From contig JACVTC010000097.1 of the NCBI GenBank assembly GCA_016946835.1, positions 575,001 to 637,500 of the forward strand: 62,500 nucleotides of DNA. Direction: 5' to 3'. This DNA comes from Neocallimastix lanati (nom. inval.) (lineage: Eukaryota; Neocallimastigomycota; Neocallimastigomycetes; Neocallimastigales; Neocallimastigaceae). The stretch's first letter is position 1; each line of letters begins with the position of its first letter. Below the pieces are notes generated by a model. It saw only the letters and a list, made by a program, of their open reading frames with translations. It was not told the origin of the DNA and did not search any database. A program made the position numbers and the translations under genes. Shown here in pieces: positions 30,743-44,281 of the stretch.

Positions 30743-32555
30743 AATAATAGAATATTGATTATATTTTTTAAATAAAATATTTAATATAACCAATTTTAAT
30801 ACCTTTTAATAATTCTGTTTTAGAATCTAAATACTGCCTGGCATATGCATCAAGGAAATCATTTGCTTTTGGATATGGATTATTGATTGAAAGTTTGTAT
30901 ATTGGTTCGAGCTATTTTTTTTTTTTTTTTATTAAAAAAGAGTAATATAAAATATTTATTAATTTAAATTATTATCATTATTATCATTATTATTATTATT
31001 ATTTTTATTATTTTATATTTTATATTATTTACACATATTTTTAAGAAGTTTCTTGGATTATTGGTTATATCAAAAAGATGATTTATAATAGATTTTACTG
31101 ATTCATCAGTAAAAATATTCTATCATAAATATTAATTTATATTTATATTATAAATTTTATTAAATCAATATTATTATCATTATTATCATTATTATCTTTA
31201 TTATTATTGCACTTGTAAAATTAAAACTTACATCAATTTCTTTATTAAAATATTTAATATAATTTTTATTAATTTCTTTTTGTGTCTCTGGTATTTTTAG
31301 TGAATTTATTATAATTTTTTCAAAGTTTTTTATTTCTATTGGGGGAAAACATAAAATTTGTCTATGAGAATATCTTGATTTTACTCTTTTTTCTAATAAT
31401 TCTACTACATTCTTTATATAAAATAATAAAAAAATTCAAATTTATTAATTGATTAAATTAATTTCAATGTTTTTAATTTACTAAAAAAAAAAAAAAAAAA
31501 AAAAAAAAGAAAAAAAAATAATATTAAAAATTAAAATTAATATCATTATTTTACAAGTTGACACGTTAAGCCAATGACAACTATTGGATTTTGATTACTT
31601 TGTGCAATATCGAATAAATTATATAATAAAGTTTGCTTATTATGTTGGGTAAATAAGTCAAATTCATCAAGAATTATAATGACAGGTTTTGAAGTTTTTG
31701 TTCCAATGGAAAGCACATTTAACAAATATGATAATACTTCTGAAAATGAGGTCTTTGTTATTTTTAATTAATTAATTATTAAATTAAAAATTTAAATATA
31801 AAGCGAAATTTTAAAAAAAGTATTAATAATAATTATCTTATTAATAAAAGTATTTTTAATAAATATAAACCATTATTATAAATTTTATACACTATTCAAA
31901 TTTTCCATTGCTTCTTCTTGTGATAGTTGATATATCATTTCTTTTAATGCTAAACGATCATCAGATTGAATTAATCCATTTAAACGGACTGTTAAAAAAG
32001 ATTGTTTATTATTATTATTAAATTCTTTATTTAAATTATCTAAGAGTTTATTAACTATCTAATATTAAATATGAAAAATATAAACTTTAAAATTAATAAT
32101 AAAATTATATTTATAATGGTTTATTTATTATTATAGAGTTATTTTTTCTACCATTGTTTTCCCGCAACCACGATTTCCAATTAGTAAAGTTGAATTGCTT
32201 TCTCCTGTTTGAATAGTTTTTTTGCACATATCATATAATGTACTTTAATATTAATTTTATTATGTTGTATTTAATTTTTATATATCAATAGAAATTATAT
32301 AATTTAATTAATAATTAATTATTGTATTTAATATTTATTTTTGGTTAAATATTGATTTAATATAAATTTCAATGTGTTAAAATTGAAATGAAAATATTTA
32401 ACAGTATTTTTATAAATAATTAATTTTTACTTGTATTGGTCTTCTAAACCAATTAATTCATTAGAAAAAGATTTTCCAGTTAAATTTTTCAAAATTATTT
32501 TTTTTGCATTATTTATATCTTTTTTTTCAACATTAAATGATATATCTTGCAACAT
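30221..32555 (-). CDS. ORC4: Origin recognition complex subunit 4
   Basis: Eight exons on the minus strand (32555-32431, 32242-32152, 32058-31891, 31752-31555, 31411-31232, 31119-31033, 30911-30803, 30570-30221) give 435 residues; human ORC4 is 436. An AAA+ ATPase: Walker A GNRGCGKT spans the end of exon 2, [19 protein letters not shown] is the ORC4-typical block after it, and Walker B is [10 protein letters not shown]. Sensor-1 region [10 protein letters not shown] and [13 protein letters not shown] (arginine-finger region) follow, then the winged-helix C-terminus with EYRMMKVLL. It acts in the nucleus in the ORC ring that loads MCM2-7 at origins. The apparent frame extension upstream of the last exon is an AAAT-repeat intron. 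All junctions keep phase. Confidence 0.96.
30600..30745 (-). repeat. AAAT array in an ORC4 intron
   Basis: An AAAT tetranucleotide array, with one AAAC and a few AAAAT interruptions, fills most of the last ORC4 intron (30571-30802). It stays open in the last-exon frame and would read Leu/Ile/Tyr/Phe if retained. Confidence 0.85.
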
Positions 32556-33141
32556 TTTATTAAAATTATTTTTTTATTAATTAAGTTATGTTTTAAAAAA
32601 GGCAAAGTAATCTATATTATATTTTTATTATTAATAATTAATTAATTAATTAATAAAGGATACTTTATAAAAAATATATAAATTGAGTGTGACAAACTTG
32701 ATTTTTTATATTAAATTTTATATAATATAATATATGTAATATAATATATGCTTGACATAAATTTCAAAAAATAAAAACAAGTTTAAATTTACCTAATTAA
32801 AGAAAGAAAATAAATTATTATTTTATAATTCAATCAATTATTTATTACAATTTTAAATATCAATAATATAAATTTAATAATCTTATTTATCTAGTTTTAA
32901 TTAACAATAATAATAATAATAATAAATAATAATAGTCATATTAATAATTATTATTACTATTAATACTCTACTAATAATAATAATAAAGAACAATATATAT
33001 ATATATGTATTATATCAAATAAAGAAATAATCATTATAAAAATTATTAATATAAAAATTAATAAAGAAATTCATTAACAGAAAAAATATATACACATTTT
33101 TAGACAGAAATTAATCTTTTTTTATTTATAATTTATAAAAC

Positions 33142-33172
<31 letters not shown>

Positions 33173-33494
33173 GAATAATGTATTTATAAATATTTTTAGA
33201 AAAAAATTTAAACACTATTTAAAATAAATAAATAAATAAATAAAATAATAGTAATGTTAATAATTATAAAATAAGTTTAAATATATATATATATAAATTC
33301 AAAATTCAATATTTTTATCAAAATTCACTAAACATGTTTATACAATTAATTTATTATTAATTTATTTTATGAAGAATAATTTTTAAAAAAATTATTAAAT
33401 AATATGAAATAAATTTAATACATGGATAAATTTTATTATACTTAGAATATTATATATATAATATTATTAAAGAAGATATGAAATTCCTTCATAT
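32556..33494. other. Spacer between Sad1 and ORC4 genes
   Basis: The two minus-strand genes are head to tail here, so this holds the ORC4 promoter and Sad1 3' end. AT-rich, with a T run at about 33143-33172. No further gene or RNA is seen. Confidence 0.65.
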
Positions 33495-35030
33495 TTATTT
33501 TTTGGTTTCACTTTGTTCTTTACTTGGAAATTTTCGTTCCCATATCTTAAAATTAATAATTTAACAAAATAATAATAATAATTATAATAATAATAATAAT
33601 AGTAATAATAACAATAATAAAAATTGATATATTAAAAATATGTTTATTTTAAAAACATTTTTAGTAATTTTTACATTATTATTTAATATATATATATATA
33701 TGTATACCTGAATATAAGTCTCGGATAAGAATATCATTTGTGGCATAATTTCTTCAACGATTAAATCTTGGATTTGGAACCATTGATCTTTTCCTTTACA
33801 ATATACATGAACTTTGTATGAACCATTTTTAGGACTGTCCTTACCCTCATGACATATATTAGCAACTAAATCATATTTATATTCTTCTTTGTCATTTGGA
33901 TCAACTTCTAAGTCTTTTTTATTAATAATTTAATATTATAAGATAAAAAGTTGTTAACTAACATATTATTAAATGGAATGTTGAATATATATATATTTTT
34001 TGTCATTGTTTTATTTATTTAACTTACATTCCTTCATATCAACATTTTTAATTGGGAAATTTACAATTGTTGGATTTTTTTCATGTGACCAATTATTTTT
34101 ATTAAATCTTTTAGCATTAAAAATTAGATAGTTTGGTAATTTTAATAATTTATATCTTTTTAATGTGTTGCCAACTTCCTATTTAATCATTAGATATTAT
34201 ATATTTTAATAATATTATTATTTATTAATTTTAATATCTGTAATTTATATTAATATTTAATATTGTTAATATATATATATTGCCTACTTGTATTGTTTTC
34301 CCATCATATCTACTAAGTAATGTTGAAAGTGACACCTTTCATTATAATATTAATAAATAAATTATTTTAGTTAATAGAATTTAATTTATAAATTTATAAA
34401 TTATGTAATTTGTACTTGTGGAATAATATTTTGCTCCATTTCATCTTGGAATAATGGTGGTGGTGGTAAATCGAGAACTAGTACCATAAATGGCGATATT
34501 ACTTTCGTTATTTCTGTCATAAAAAAAAAAAAAAATTAAAGAAAATTAGTAATTTATAATAATAATAATATTATTATTATCATAAAATACTAAATATATT
34601 ATATACACTAATATTAATTCAATACTACTATTCCCTTACCCCTATCACTTTGGAAACTTTGTTTTTGGAATTTTTCTTTTCCTTCTTCAGGCTCTGATAG
34701 AATTGTTTGTGATTCAATTTGTAATTTTCCTTGGAAAGTTTTTTGAATTATACCTATTTGAATTATATCATTTAATTCATAAATATATTTTTTATTATTA
34801 TAAATGATATAAAAATCATAAAATTTTATATGATAATTGTAAATTAAAAATTACTGTAAATATTAATTACTTGATTTTTTTCTTGTTCCACCTAAAGCAA
34901 AATGTAATGTATTCAAAAACCAATAAAGAAATTCTACTGGATCATTTTGTTCTGTTAATAAAAACTTTTTTTTACTGGCATTACTAATTTCCTTTTTATT
35001 TATATAAATGAAGCAGAAGCATAAATAACG

Positions 35031-35068
<38 letters not shown>

Positions 35069-36405
35069 GTTGTTAATATTATTATAATTATTATCTAATA
35101 TTTTAATATTAAATGTATATATTTTTAATTAACATATTTACTTACTTGTAGCAATTCATGAGGACTAACTTGTGCCTTAAATGCTTTAGGATTCCACATT
35201 TTTCTCATTAACATTCCAAATCTATTTACTAATTCACTTTTAAATTCCTTATCATTACGTAAGAAGAAATTTCTTAAAGGTGTTATATGAATAAGAGCTT
35301 GAATAATAACATTTATATAATCATTTTTTTTAATATTATTAAGTCCAATAAATCCTATATATAGATTTTATTGATAAATTTGTTGAATTTTAAATGTATA
35401 ATATTTTATTAAAAGTGATATTAATAATAAACAATAATTAATAATATTAATAATTATTAATAATAATACTAATAATAATATAAATGATATATATTTAAAT
35501 ACCAGGAAGATATTTTTTATTATTAAGATCGTAACTATAATTATCATTTTTGTCCAATTGATTTATTTGTTCAAGAGTAAAAGTTGGTTTAATAACATAC
35601 TTAAATAGTAATAAATCAAATTAATTATGAATTAGTTATTAATAAAAAATTGTAATAATATTGCTTTAAATTATAGTTATATTATGTATTGAACAATCAC
35701 TTTGATATCATCTAAAGACGAATCATTAACTTCATAACCATCTGGTAAAATGTAAACCTTTTTTTTTTTTTTTTTTTTTTTTGAATAAAATAATAATCAA
35801 TATTTATAGTCAAACAAAATTACATATAATATTTAATATTTATTTACCTTTAAAGTGTGTAAATTTATGAATACGTGATGGTCATCATGCAAACTATGAA
35901 TATAAGCATGAGAAGTTGTTCCTCTACCTAATTTTAATAAAATTATTTTAATGTATCAAATCAATCATTTAATATACATATATATTTAAAATACTATTAC
36001 GTTATTTACCTTGATAATATTTTCCACAAACTAAACATGCATATACATTTAAATTTGATAAAGAAACTGAACATACTTTTTCGAAATCAAAATCTAAGTA
36101 TGTTCTTCTAATCTATTTAATTAATGATTTTGAATTTTGAAATAATTTATAATATATATAATAAAAGCAATGTTATAATAATTATTTTTCAGTAAATATT
36201 TTAAAAATGAATTTACATTAATAAAATTAATAAATTAATTAAATTATTAATTATTCTTTTAGTATTAAATATCCTTATTACACTTGTAAAAAATATCATA
36301 TATATAAATATATAAAATATAAAAATATATTACTGTATCAAGATAAAGTCCTCCTGGTCTTAATTCATCGTTTTCATCTCTTTTTCTTTTTAGTGATTTT
36401 TGCAT
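33495..36405 (-). CDS. SAD1: U4/U6.U5 tri-snRNP factor Sad1/USP39
   Basis: Thirteen minus-strand exons (36405-36334, 36112-36010, 35927-35848, 35757-35701, 35599-35503, 35354-35146, 34991-34871, 34753-34640, 34513-34416, 34335-34288, 34178-34028, 33913-33708, 33545-33495) join in phase to about 468 residues. The UBP zinc finger is near the N-terminus (YLDFDFEKVCSVSLSNLN, CLVCGKYYQGRG, SHAYIHS...HH). The USP-like domain follows: YLPGFIGLNNIKKNDYINV, RFGMLMRKMWNP, SPHELLQ, FLYWFLNTLH, LPNYLIFNAKRF, NPTIVNFPIKNVD, ending FLSETYIQIWER. As in USP39, the active-site Cys position is Asp (NDY), so it is a pseudo-deubiquitinase. The role is to stabilise the tri-snRNP and pre-B spliceosome. A splicing factor is in keeping with this intron-dense genome. 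Confidence 0.95.
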
Positions 36406-36974
36406 TTTTTTAAATCTATATAATATTTTTTAATAATAAGCTTTTATTAATTATATAATTATTATAAATGGTTCAATCATTTTTTTTTTTTTAGTTATTT
36501 AATTATATACGGTTAAATGTTAAAATGAATTTATTTATTGTAATTATTACAAATAATATAAAAACGATAATTTAAATTATATTTAATATATAATATTTAT
36601 TTATTTTAAATTTCAATTTCAATTTCAATTGATTTATAATAATTTATTTAACAAATTACATATATTTTGATATTTTACTTTTTCTATTTCTATATTTTAT
36701 TTTAATAATTTTAATAAATAATAATTGTAATAATAATATTATTATTATAATATTATTTATAATAATTTACATAAAAACTAAATCATAAATAATTGACTAT
36801 TATCCAATCAATTATATATTAATAATCAATGAACTATATGAATATAAAATTTGAATTTTTATTATTTTAAAAATCTAATTATTATATACATGTCATATTT
36901 GTAACATTTGTATAATAAATATTAGAATAGTAAAACAGTAATATAAAAAAATAATTTAAATTAGATAATAGAAA
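36406..36974. other. AT-rich upstream region of the Sad1 gene
   Basis: AT-rich sequence without a gene; contains an inverted ATAATATTATTATTATAATATTAT-like palindromic patch near 36730-36765. Confidence 0.55.
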
Positions 36975-37640
36975 TGACAACTGAAACGAAAATGACCAAT
37001 TTTTCATTTTTACTAAATATCAAACAACTATCCATTTTATTAATACTTTCTCATGTTATTCATCAAGATAACATGAAAGGTTAAGAAACTATCATGTTGA
37101 ATTCAATTGAATCATGTTCCAAATGTTATTCTTAAAGAAGATGGTATATCTATGATAACTTAGTTACAATTAATAGTAATAAATTAAAACCATAAAGTGG
37201 TTGAACTACTGTCAGCAAAAAGAATGTGGACGCTAACTATTAATTAAAATTAAATCTAGAAATATTTGTACTGAAATAAATATGGAAATATGGGTTTCTC
37301 TCTTTGATAAAATATGAATCAATAGAAATATATATATATAAAATATATATATGTATTTTGAAAGAACAGGAAAAAATATTAAAATTAAAAATTTTAATAA
37401 CTGATAAAAAACAAAGCTATGGAAGATACTAATAAGGCTAAATTAGGTAATACAGATTATTAAAGTCTTGTCTAAAGGAATATTCAATGTTAGAAACTAA
37501 GGAAAATGAATCTGTTACTCATTATATATTTACTATTTTAATAATACCTTTTGATCTAACAAGAATTATAATTATGACGCTTTATTAGTAATATGAAAAA
37601 AATAAATTATTTATTTAAAACAGCTGTTAAAAGAAGAACA
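36975..37640 (+). pseudogene. Probable Ty1/copia-type gag remnant
   Basis: The region starts with ATGACAACTGAAACGAAAATG (MTTETKM) and, across several stops and shifts, reads KAKLGNTDY, then CLKEYSMLETKENESVTHYIF at about 37425-37545. In copia gag (UBN2-type) proteins the corresponding block is an LK..L..Y.M.EGESV.EYI pattern. Nucleotide composition is less AT-biased than the flanks. I infer a decayed copia gag; motif evidence is limited to one block. Confidence 0.4.
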
Positions 37641-38731
<1,091 letters not shown>

Positions 38732-40860
38732 ATGGCAAAGAAGAAGCAACCACAGATGTCTTCAAAAGCTGAGCAAAAGCTTAAGAATAAGATTATTGAA
38801 GACAAAACTTTTGGTTTAAAGAACAAAAAGAAGTCTAGTAAAGTTGCTAAAGTAATTTAAAAACAAACAAAATAATATAAGTTAATTATTATTTAGATTC
38901 TCTGATGCTATTTAAAAACAAGAAAATAATCAAATATATTAAAATAATCAAATTTTATAAGTATTAAAACTAAAAAGTTTGTTATGAATTCAAAATGAAA
39001 ATTTATTGGAAATAAAGAATCCAAAGATAATAAAATTAAATAATAATGATAATATTCATAAATTTGTACAAATTATAAAATAATTTTTATATAATTCAAA
39101 TCTTGATTCAATAAGAATAATAATATAAATAAAATTATTTAATAATAATATAAAAAAATAAATTATAAAATAATTTTAACAATCATATAAAATTTTTTAA
39201 AGAAACAAAATTAAAAAAATAAAAAATATAAATATAGATATATATTTTTTAATTTATTAAAGTACATTTTTTTTTTATAATAAAAAATATCATCAAATAT
39301 AAATTAATATAATTATTTTTTATAACATGATTTATAAAATAGTATGTACAACAAGTTCAACAACAAGTCAATCAAGCTGGTAACAGAAAGGCTATGGTAA
39401 AAATTTCATTAGTCTATAGTTAATAATAATTTCAAAAAAATAATTTTCAATATATTAATAAATATAAATATATTACAGAAAGAACAAGAAGAAAGAAAAA
39501 GAAAAATGGAAGCTAAAAAGAAGGAAGAAGAAAAAAGAAAAACTGAATTAAAAGAAATTTTCAAACCAGTACAAATTCAACAAAAAGTTCCATTTGGTAA
39601 ATAAATATCATTAAATATTTCCATTAAATATTTTATGTATCAATTATTAACAGTTATTAAATTAACAATGAATTAAGGTGTCGATCCAAAAACTATTTTA
39701 TGTGCTTACTTTAAGGCTGGTACTTGTCAAAAAGGAAATCGTTGTAAATTTTCACATGATTTGAATATTGAACGTAAAACCGAAAAGATTGATTTATATA
39801 CAGATTATCGTAGTGGAAAGAACAAGAAGAAGAAGAATGGAGATGGTTAGTATAAATATAATTGTATAAATATGATAAGATAAAAAAAAGAGAGATTTTA
39901 ATAATGTATTTTAAAATTGAAATTTATTAAGACGAAACTATGGAAAATTGGGATCAAAGCAAGTTAGAATCTGTTATTGATAAAAAATTTGGTAAAGATA
40001 ATAGTCAAAAGCCAACTGAAATTGTTTGTAAATATTTCTTAGAAGCTATTGAAACAAAGAAATACGGTTTCGTAAGTTAAAATATTAGATTCAAATTAGA
40101 TATTATAAAAAATGAAAGTGTCTTCAAAAATTAATAAATATTTATATATAAAATTATAATAAATTTATAGTTCTGGGAATGTCCAAATGGTGGAAGTAAG
40201 TGTAAATATAGACACTGTTTACCACCAGGTTACGTTTTAAAGAAAAAGGAAACTGAAGAAGAAAAAAGAGCTCGTGAAGAAAGAGAAAAGGAAAATCAAA
40301 TTACTCTTGAAGAATTCTTAGAAACTGAGGTAATTAAATTTTTTAATTAATTTTTTATTAAATTATAAATAATATTTATAATTAATATTCTTATTAAAAA
40401 AAATTAAAAATAGCGTCATAAACTTGGACCAAATCTTACACCAATTACCTACGAATCCTTCAATAAATGGAAAGCTGAACGTAAGTTACAAAAAGAAAAA
40501 GAAGAAAAGGAAAAGGCTAAGGCTAAGGCTGATGCTTACAAGCAATATAAGGCTGGTATGAAGAGTGGTATTGGATTCTCTGGTCGTGAATTATTCGACT
40601 TTAACCCAGAATTAGCAAATCCATATGATGATGATGATGATGCAATGGAAGAATATGTTAGAGAAGATACTGATGACAATACCGAAAATAAGACCGAAGA
40701 AAAGGAAGAAAATGATAAAAAGGATAAGGGTAAAGAAAAACTCGATGTCAGCGATATGCAAGAATCAATATCAAAGGTAGAAGAAGAAATTAAGGTTGAC
40801 GAAGAATTATTTGCTGATGAAGATTTAGGTTTAGATGATGTTGATGATGATGAAGAGTAG
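38732..40860 (+). CDS. ZC3H15: ZC3H15/DFRP1 family zinc-finger protein (Tma46)
   Basis: Seven exons (38732-38851, 39343-39396, 39479-39596, 39678-39845, 39932-40071, 40171-40329, 40414-40860) give 401 residues. It starts [20 protein letters not shown], the family's typical N-terminus. The first CCCH finger is C106-x7-C-x5-C-x3-H124. The second is the unusual long-spaced C186-x17-C-x6-C-x3-H215 in [13 protein letters not shown]. The DFRP domain follows ([26 protein letters not shown]), then [20 protein letters not shown] and an acidic C-terminal tail ending DDDEE. The protein binds and stabilises the DRG1 (Rbg1) translational GTPase and associates with ribosomes in the cytoplasm. The next gene downstream encodes a ribosomal protein, though in a fungal nuclear genome this need not mean co-regulation. 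Confidence 0.95.
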
Positions 40861-41440
40861 AATCAAAAATATATATATGTAGTAATATCTGGAATCAGTA
40901 AAAATCATTAAACAATTAAATATTTTTTTAAATAGAGAATACACAAAGTATCGAAATAAGTAATATCATCATTATTTAATCTAAACTTTAAACTATTTTA
41001 ATTTATATAAACAATATAAATTAATATTTTCATATACTATTATTTTCTTAATATTTGATAAAAAGTAATTCTTTTTTTTTTTTTTATTTTTACTCTAAAT
41101 TTAATGTATTAATTTTATAAAAATTAATAAAAACTTTAATTATAAATTGTATAATAAAATTACAACATAAAATTAAATATTAATTGTAAAAAGTAATGTT
41201 TAAATACGTAAAATATAATGTATGTAATTTGTTGTAATATAAATATGAATATAAATAATAGTATTTGTGGCTTATAGTATTAAAATTTTTATTGGCTCAT
41301 TAAAGAAATTTTAAGATATTATTGGTTAAATTTATAATGAATTTTAATAATGAAATAACAAAATAGGATTAATTTTCCTATTTTAATCACTCTTTTCTCA
41401 TTTCTTAATATTTTAAATATTTATTGAGAACCACGTCATC
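40861..41440. other. Spacer between ZC3H15 and uL23 genes
   Basis: Short AT-rich spacer holding the ZC3H15 3' end and the ribosomal-protein promoter. The leader just before the uL23 ATG is less AT-rich (GAACCACGTCATC). No motif is assigned. Confidence 0.6.
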
Positions 41441-42189
41441 ATGGTTAAAGGTATATAATTATTAATGAATGAATGATTTATCAATAAAGTGAAAAATAAA
41501 ATTTTAATGAATGTGTGAAGAATTTATATTGTTATTCATTTATTGGTCTTATTTTTTTATTTATTATTTTTATTTTTTTTTTAATAAAGTAAAGTTTAAT
41601 TTGTTATGTTATAAAAATTATTTGAATTTTAATATTTAATGATGGATGAACGGAAATTAATATGCATATAAATTAAATAAAAATAATAGACACTACAAAG
41701 GCTGCTGCCGCCAAGAAGGCTGCTCTCAAGGGAGTTAACGCTAAGGCTACCAAGAAGATAATTACTTCTACTTCTTTCAGAAGACCAAAGACTCTTCGTC
41801 TTGCTCGTAAGCCAAAGTACCCAAGAGTCTCTGTTCCAAAGGTTAACTCTGTTGATCAATACAGCATTCTTAGATTCCCACTCAAGACTGAATCTGCCAT
41901 GAAGAAAATCGAAGATGACAACACCCTTGTCTTTATTTGCGACGTCAAGGCCAACAAGAAGCAAATTAAGGATGCCGTTAAGAGAATGTACCAAGTTGAT
42001 GCTGAAAAGGTCAACACTTTAATTACTCCAAAAGGTCTTAAGAAGGCTTTCATCCGTCTTACTGCTGATGTTGATGCTTTAGAAGTTGCTAGCAAGGTAA
42101 ATATTATATAATTAATTCATTTTAAGAGTATGAAATCTAATTTAAAATTTTTATTTATATATAAATAAAAATAGATCGGTTTCGTTTAA
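41441..42189 (+). CDS. RPL25: Large-subunit ribosomal protein uL23 (L23a/L25)
   Basis: Three exons, 41441-41450 (MVK plus one base), 41690-42096 and 42175-42189, give 143 residues. The eukaryotic-specific basic N-terminus ([20 protein letters not shown]) leads into the uL23 fold with [17 protein letters not shown], then [43 protein letters not shown] and a terminal IGFV. uL23 sits at the polypeptide exit tunnel and docks SRP and nascent-chain factors. Codons are strikingly GC-richer than neighbouring genes (many AAG, GTC, CTC), as expected for a highly expressed gene. The tiny first exon followed by a 239-base intron is typical for fungal ribosomal protein genes. Confidence 0.97.
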
Positions 42190-43189
42190 GCAATTTAATA
42201 TGTAAAAATACTGACGTGGAATTAGAAGTCAATATTTTTTTTATATGAAATAAAAAATATAAAAAAAAATATCAGTAAAGATATAATTTTCAATAAAAAT
42301 TATGTGTCAATAATATATTTTAAAATTGGAAAAATTCATTATTTATTATTCCAAGTTATTAAGAGAATGTTAAATAAAGTAATATGAAAATATGAAAAAT
42401 ATTAAATATTAAGGATTGAGAAAGTATTAAAACAAGTTAAAAAAGTGGAAGTTATTTAAACTTTGCAATAAATTTAATAATTTGTTTACATATCCCCTTT
42501 ATTAAGATTTTAGAAAGTTTTAATAAATATTTCGATTTTATGAAAAATGAAAATGTTTAATTCACTATTATCATTTTAATTGTTAAATTCTTATTCATTC
42601 CTCTTAAGTTGAAAATTTGAAATTGAATTTTATTCGTAATTGGTATAGTGGAAAAATATTATATAACAATAGGAGTTAATAAATTTAATTCTTTAATTGT
42701 ATTGTTGGTTTCTAGTTTTATATAGTAGTTATAAATAGGATTAATCATTTTTTATTTTATTTTATTGTTTTAATAAAGAGAATACTATAGTAATAAGTAT
42801 TACAATTACTACTTTCTAAGATAGTTTAATAAAAAAATAGTTGTGGTAATTCTCAAGTAATTGATTAAAAGTTCAAGTAATTGATTAAAAGTAAATTTAT
42901 TTTTTAAAGTTTTTTTTGAATAAAGTAAATATAAATTAATTAATTTTATTTATTGTTATATTTCGTTTTTACTTATGTTTTTAATTAAGAAATTTATAAT
43001 AAATTTTTGTGTTTTTTTAAAAATTTTATTATCAAAATTTCGTATAATTTTTTATATTTAAGAATGCACACTAATAATGAAATTATTACTCGCGATAAGT
43101 GTTGTTATTTTCGACGAATGGGGAAAGTTAGAAACTACTGTTTCTAACACACTTTTATAATTACATAATATACAATATTTTATTTCATG
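42190..43189. other. Spacer downstream of uL23
   Basis: No gene. A 19-bp direct duplication (AAGTAATTGATTAAAAGT) occurs at about 42854-42892. Composition is slightly less extreme than elsewhere. Confidence 0.6.
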
Positions 43190-43197
43190 TATTTTAT

Positions 43198-43557
43198 TTG
43201 TTATTTTTCACAATCTCAATAACTAAATGTTATACCTATTTAGGTATGCCATTTGATAAAAGCTCATCGTTGAACCCTTTTATTAAATTACTTAACTCTA
43301 AAGTTACTAAAGCTCTCTTTTCTGTTAGTAAATTTCTTTCAAATTCCAAAATTCCTATTCCATTTAAGAAGATTATAATTAACTCCTATGTACTTAGTAA
43401 AGTTTCTTACTTTGCACCTTTACTTGGTTCAAATAAAGCGAGAACAAATATTACTCAGAAATTAATTAATAAAGGATTAAGATGGGTTGCAGGTTTACAA
43501 AAAGCCAAATCTTTTATTAATGTATTGCTCTTGCATCTTTTAGATGGAATTCTTTAA
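43198..43557 (+). pseudogene. LINE reverse transcriptase thumb-region fragment
   Basis: An open frame of 119 codons whose translation CYTYLGMPFD and KVTKALFSVSKFL followed by PIPFKKIIINSYVLSKVSY matches the region after the catalytic box in APE-clade LINE reverse transcriptases (YKYLGIPF...Y.PLLG). It loses frame after 43557 but the homologous sequence continues (SISDFEDYINHY near 43630-43660). Confidence 0.8.
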
Positions 43558-43666
43558 ATTTCATCGATGATCTCTATGTTTTATTCCTTAGGAAGATTAG
43601 AGCGTTTAATCCTCTTTCTTCCTATGACTCTATTTCTGATTTTGAAGATTATATCAATCATTATAT

Positions 43667-44242
43667 ATACTTGTTCCTTCTTGGTGGGACTTTAGTTTTA
43701 AATGAACTACATTTCGATAGTGGGGAACAGAGACATTTAAATGAACTACTTTTCAAAGGTTCATCTGAGTCACCTGTTCCAAAAATTGTGGGCTTGGCGG
43801 AATTCTTAACAAATGCAATACCTATCATAAGTAGTTCGTTTGAGCTATTATTTGATAGGTATTGCAAAATATCAAACTTAACCAAGAGCGTCGACGTCGT
43901 ACTGATAAGGCATAATGAAAATACAGGATTATCATCTATTACTACGAAGGGTGATTCTCGCCCTAGTAGCTCAATAAATGATGAATCCGGGGAGAGTTTA
44001 GTGGACACCACACTATCTATTTTAAGGATGTTACTTCTAAATTTTATTTCTTTTTTATTTGATAGGAAGGGTAAAATTCCCGCATAGTACAACTTGCCGA
44101 AATACATAGTATTTTCGAGCTTTTTTATTTTTTATTTTTTATTTTTTAATTTTTTATTTTTAATTTCTAATGTACTTTTCACCTACATGTATTTTTTATA
44201 ATAAAATTTAATAAAGTTTTTGGAAGTGTATTCTCTTCCCTG

Positions 44243-44278
<36 letters not shown>
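43667..44278 (+). mobile_element. Nested 5'-truncated LINE 3' end with A-tail
   Basis: This block splits the outer LINE. It is coding-like for most of its length (43671-44087, 138 codons), containing LTKSVDVVLIRHNENTG at about 43880. That corresponds to the TRSVNAENAVRQASR tail of the copy at 20400, with the nucleotide core GAGCGTCGACG at 43886-43896. After the stop come T-rich sequence, AATAAAG at about 44208 and a terminal A run (about 44247-44278). The outer element resumes directly after the A run. Its protein family is otherwise unrecognised. Confidence 0.65.

Positions 44279-44281
<3 letters not shown>

Noticed and set aside
30571-30793. N-terminal extension of the last ORC4 exon
   Set aside because: The extension is an AAAT-repeat intron. 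An AAAG/GA acceptor at 30570 restores the ORC4 sequence in phase.
41451-41689. snoRNA in the first uL23 intron
   Set aside because: One C-box-like ATGATGG is present but no D box or terminal stem was found.
41629-42095. Minus-strand frames of 121 and 79 codons over uL23
   Set aside because: They are antisense shadows of the GC-richer ribosomal protein exon.
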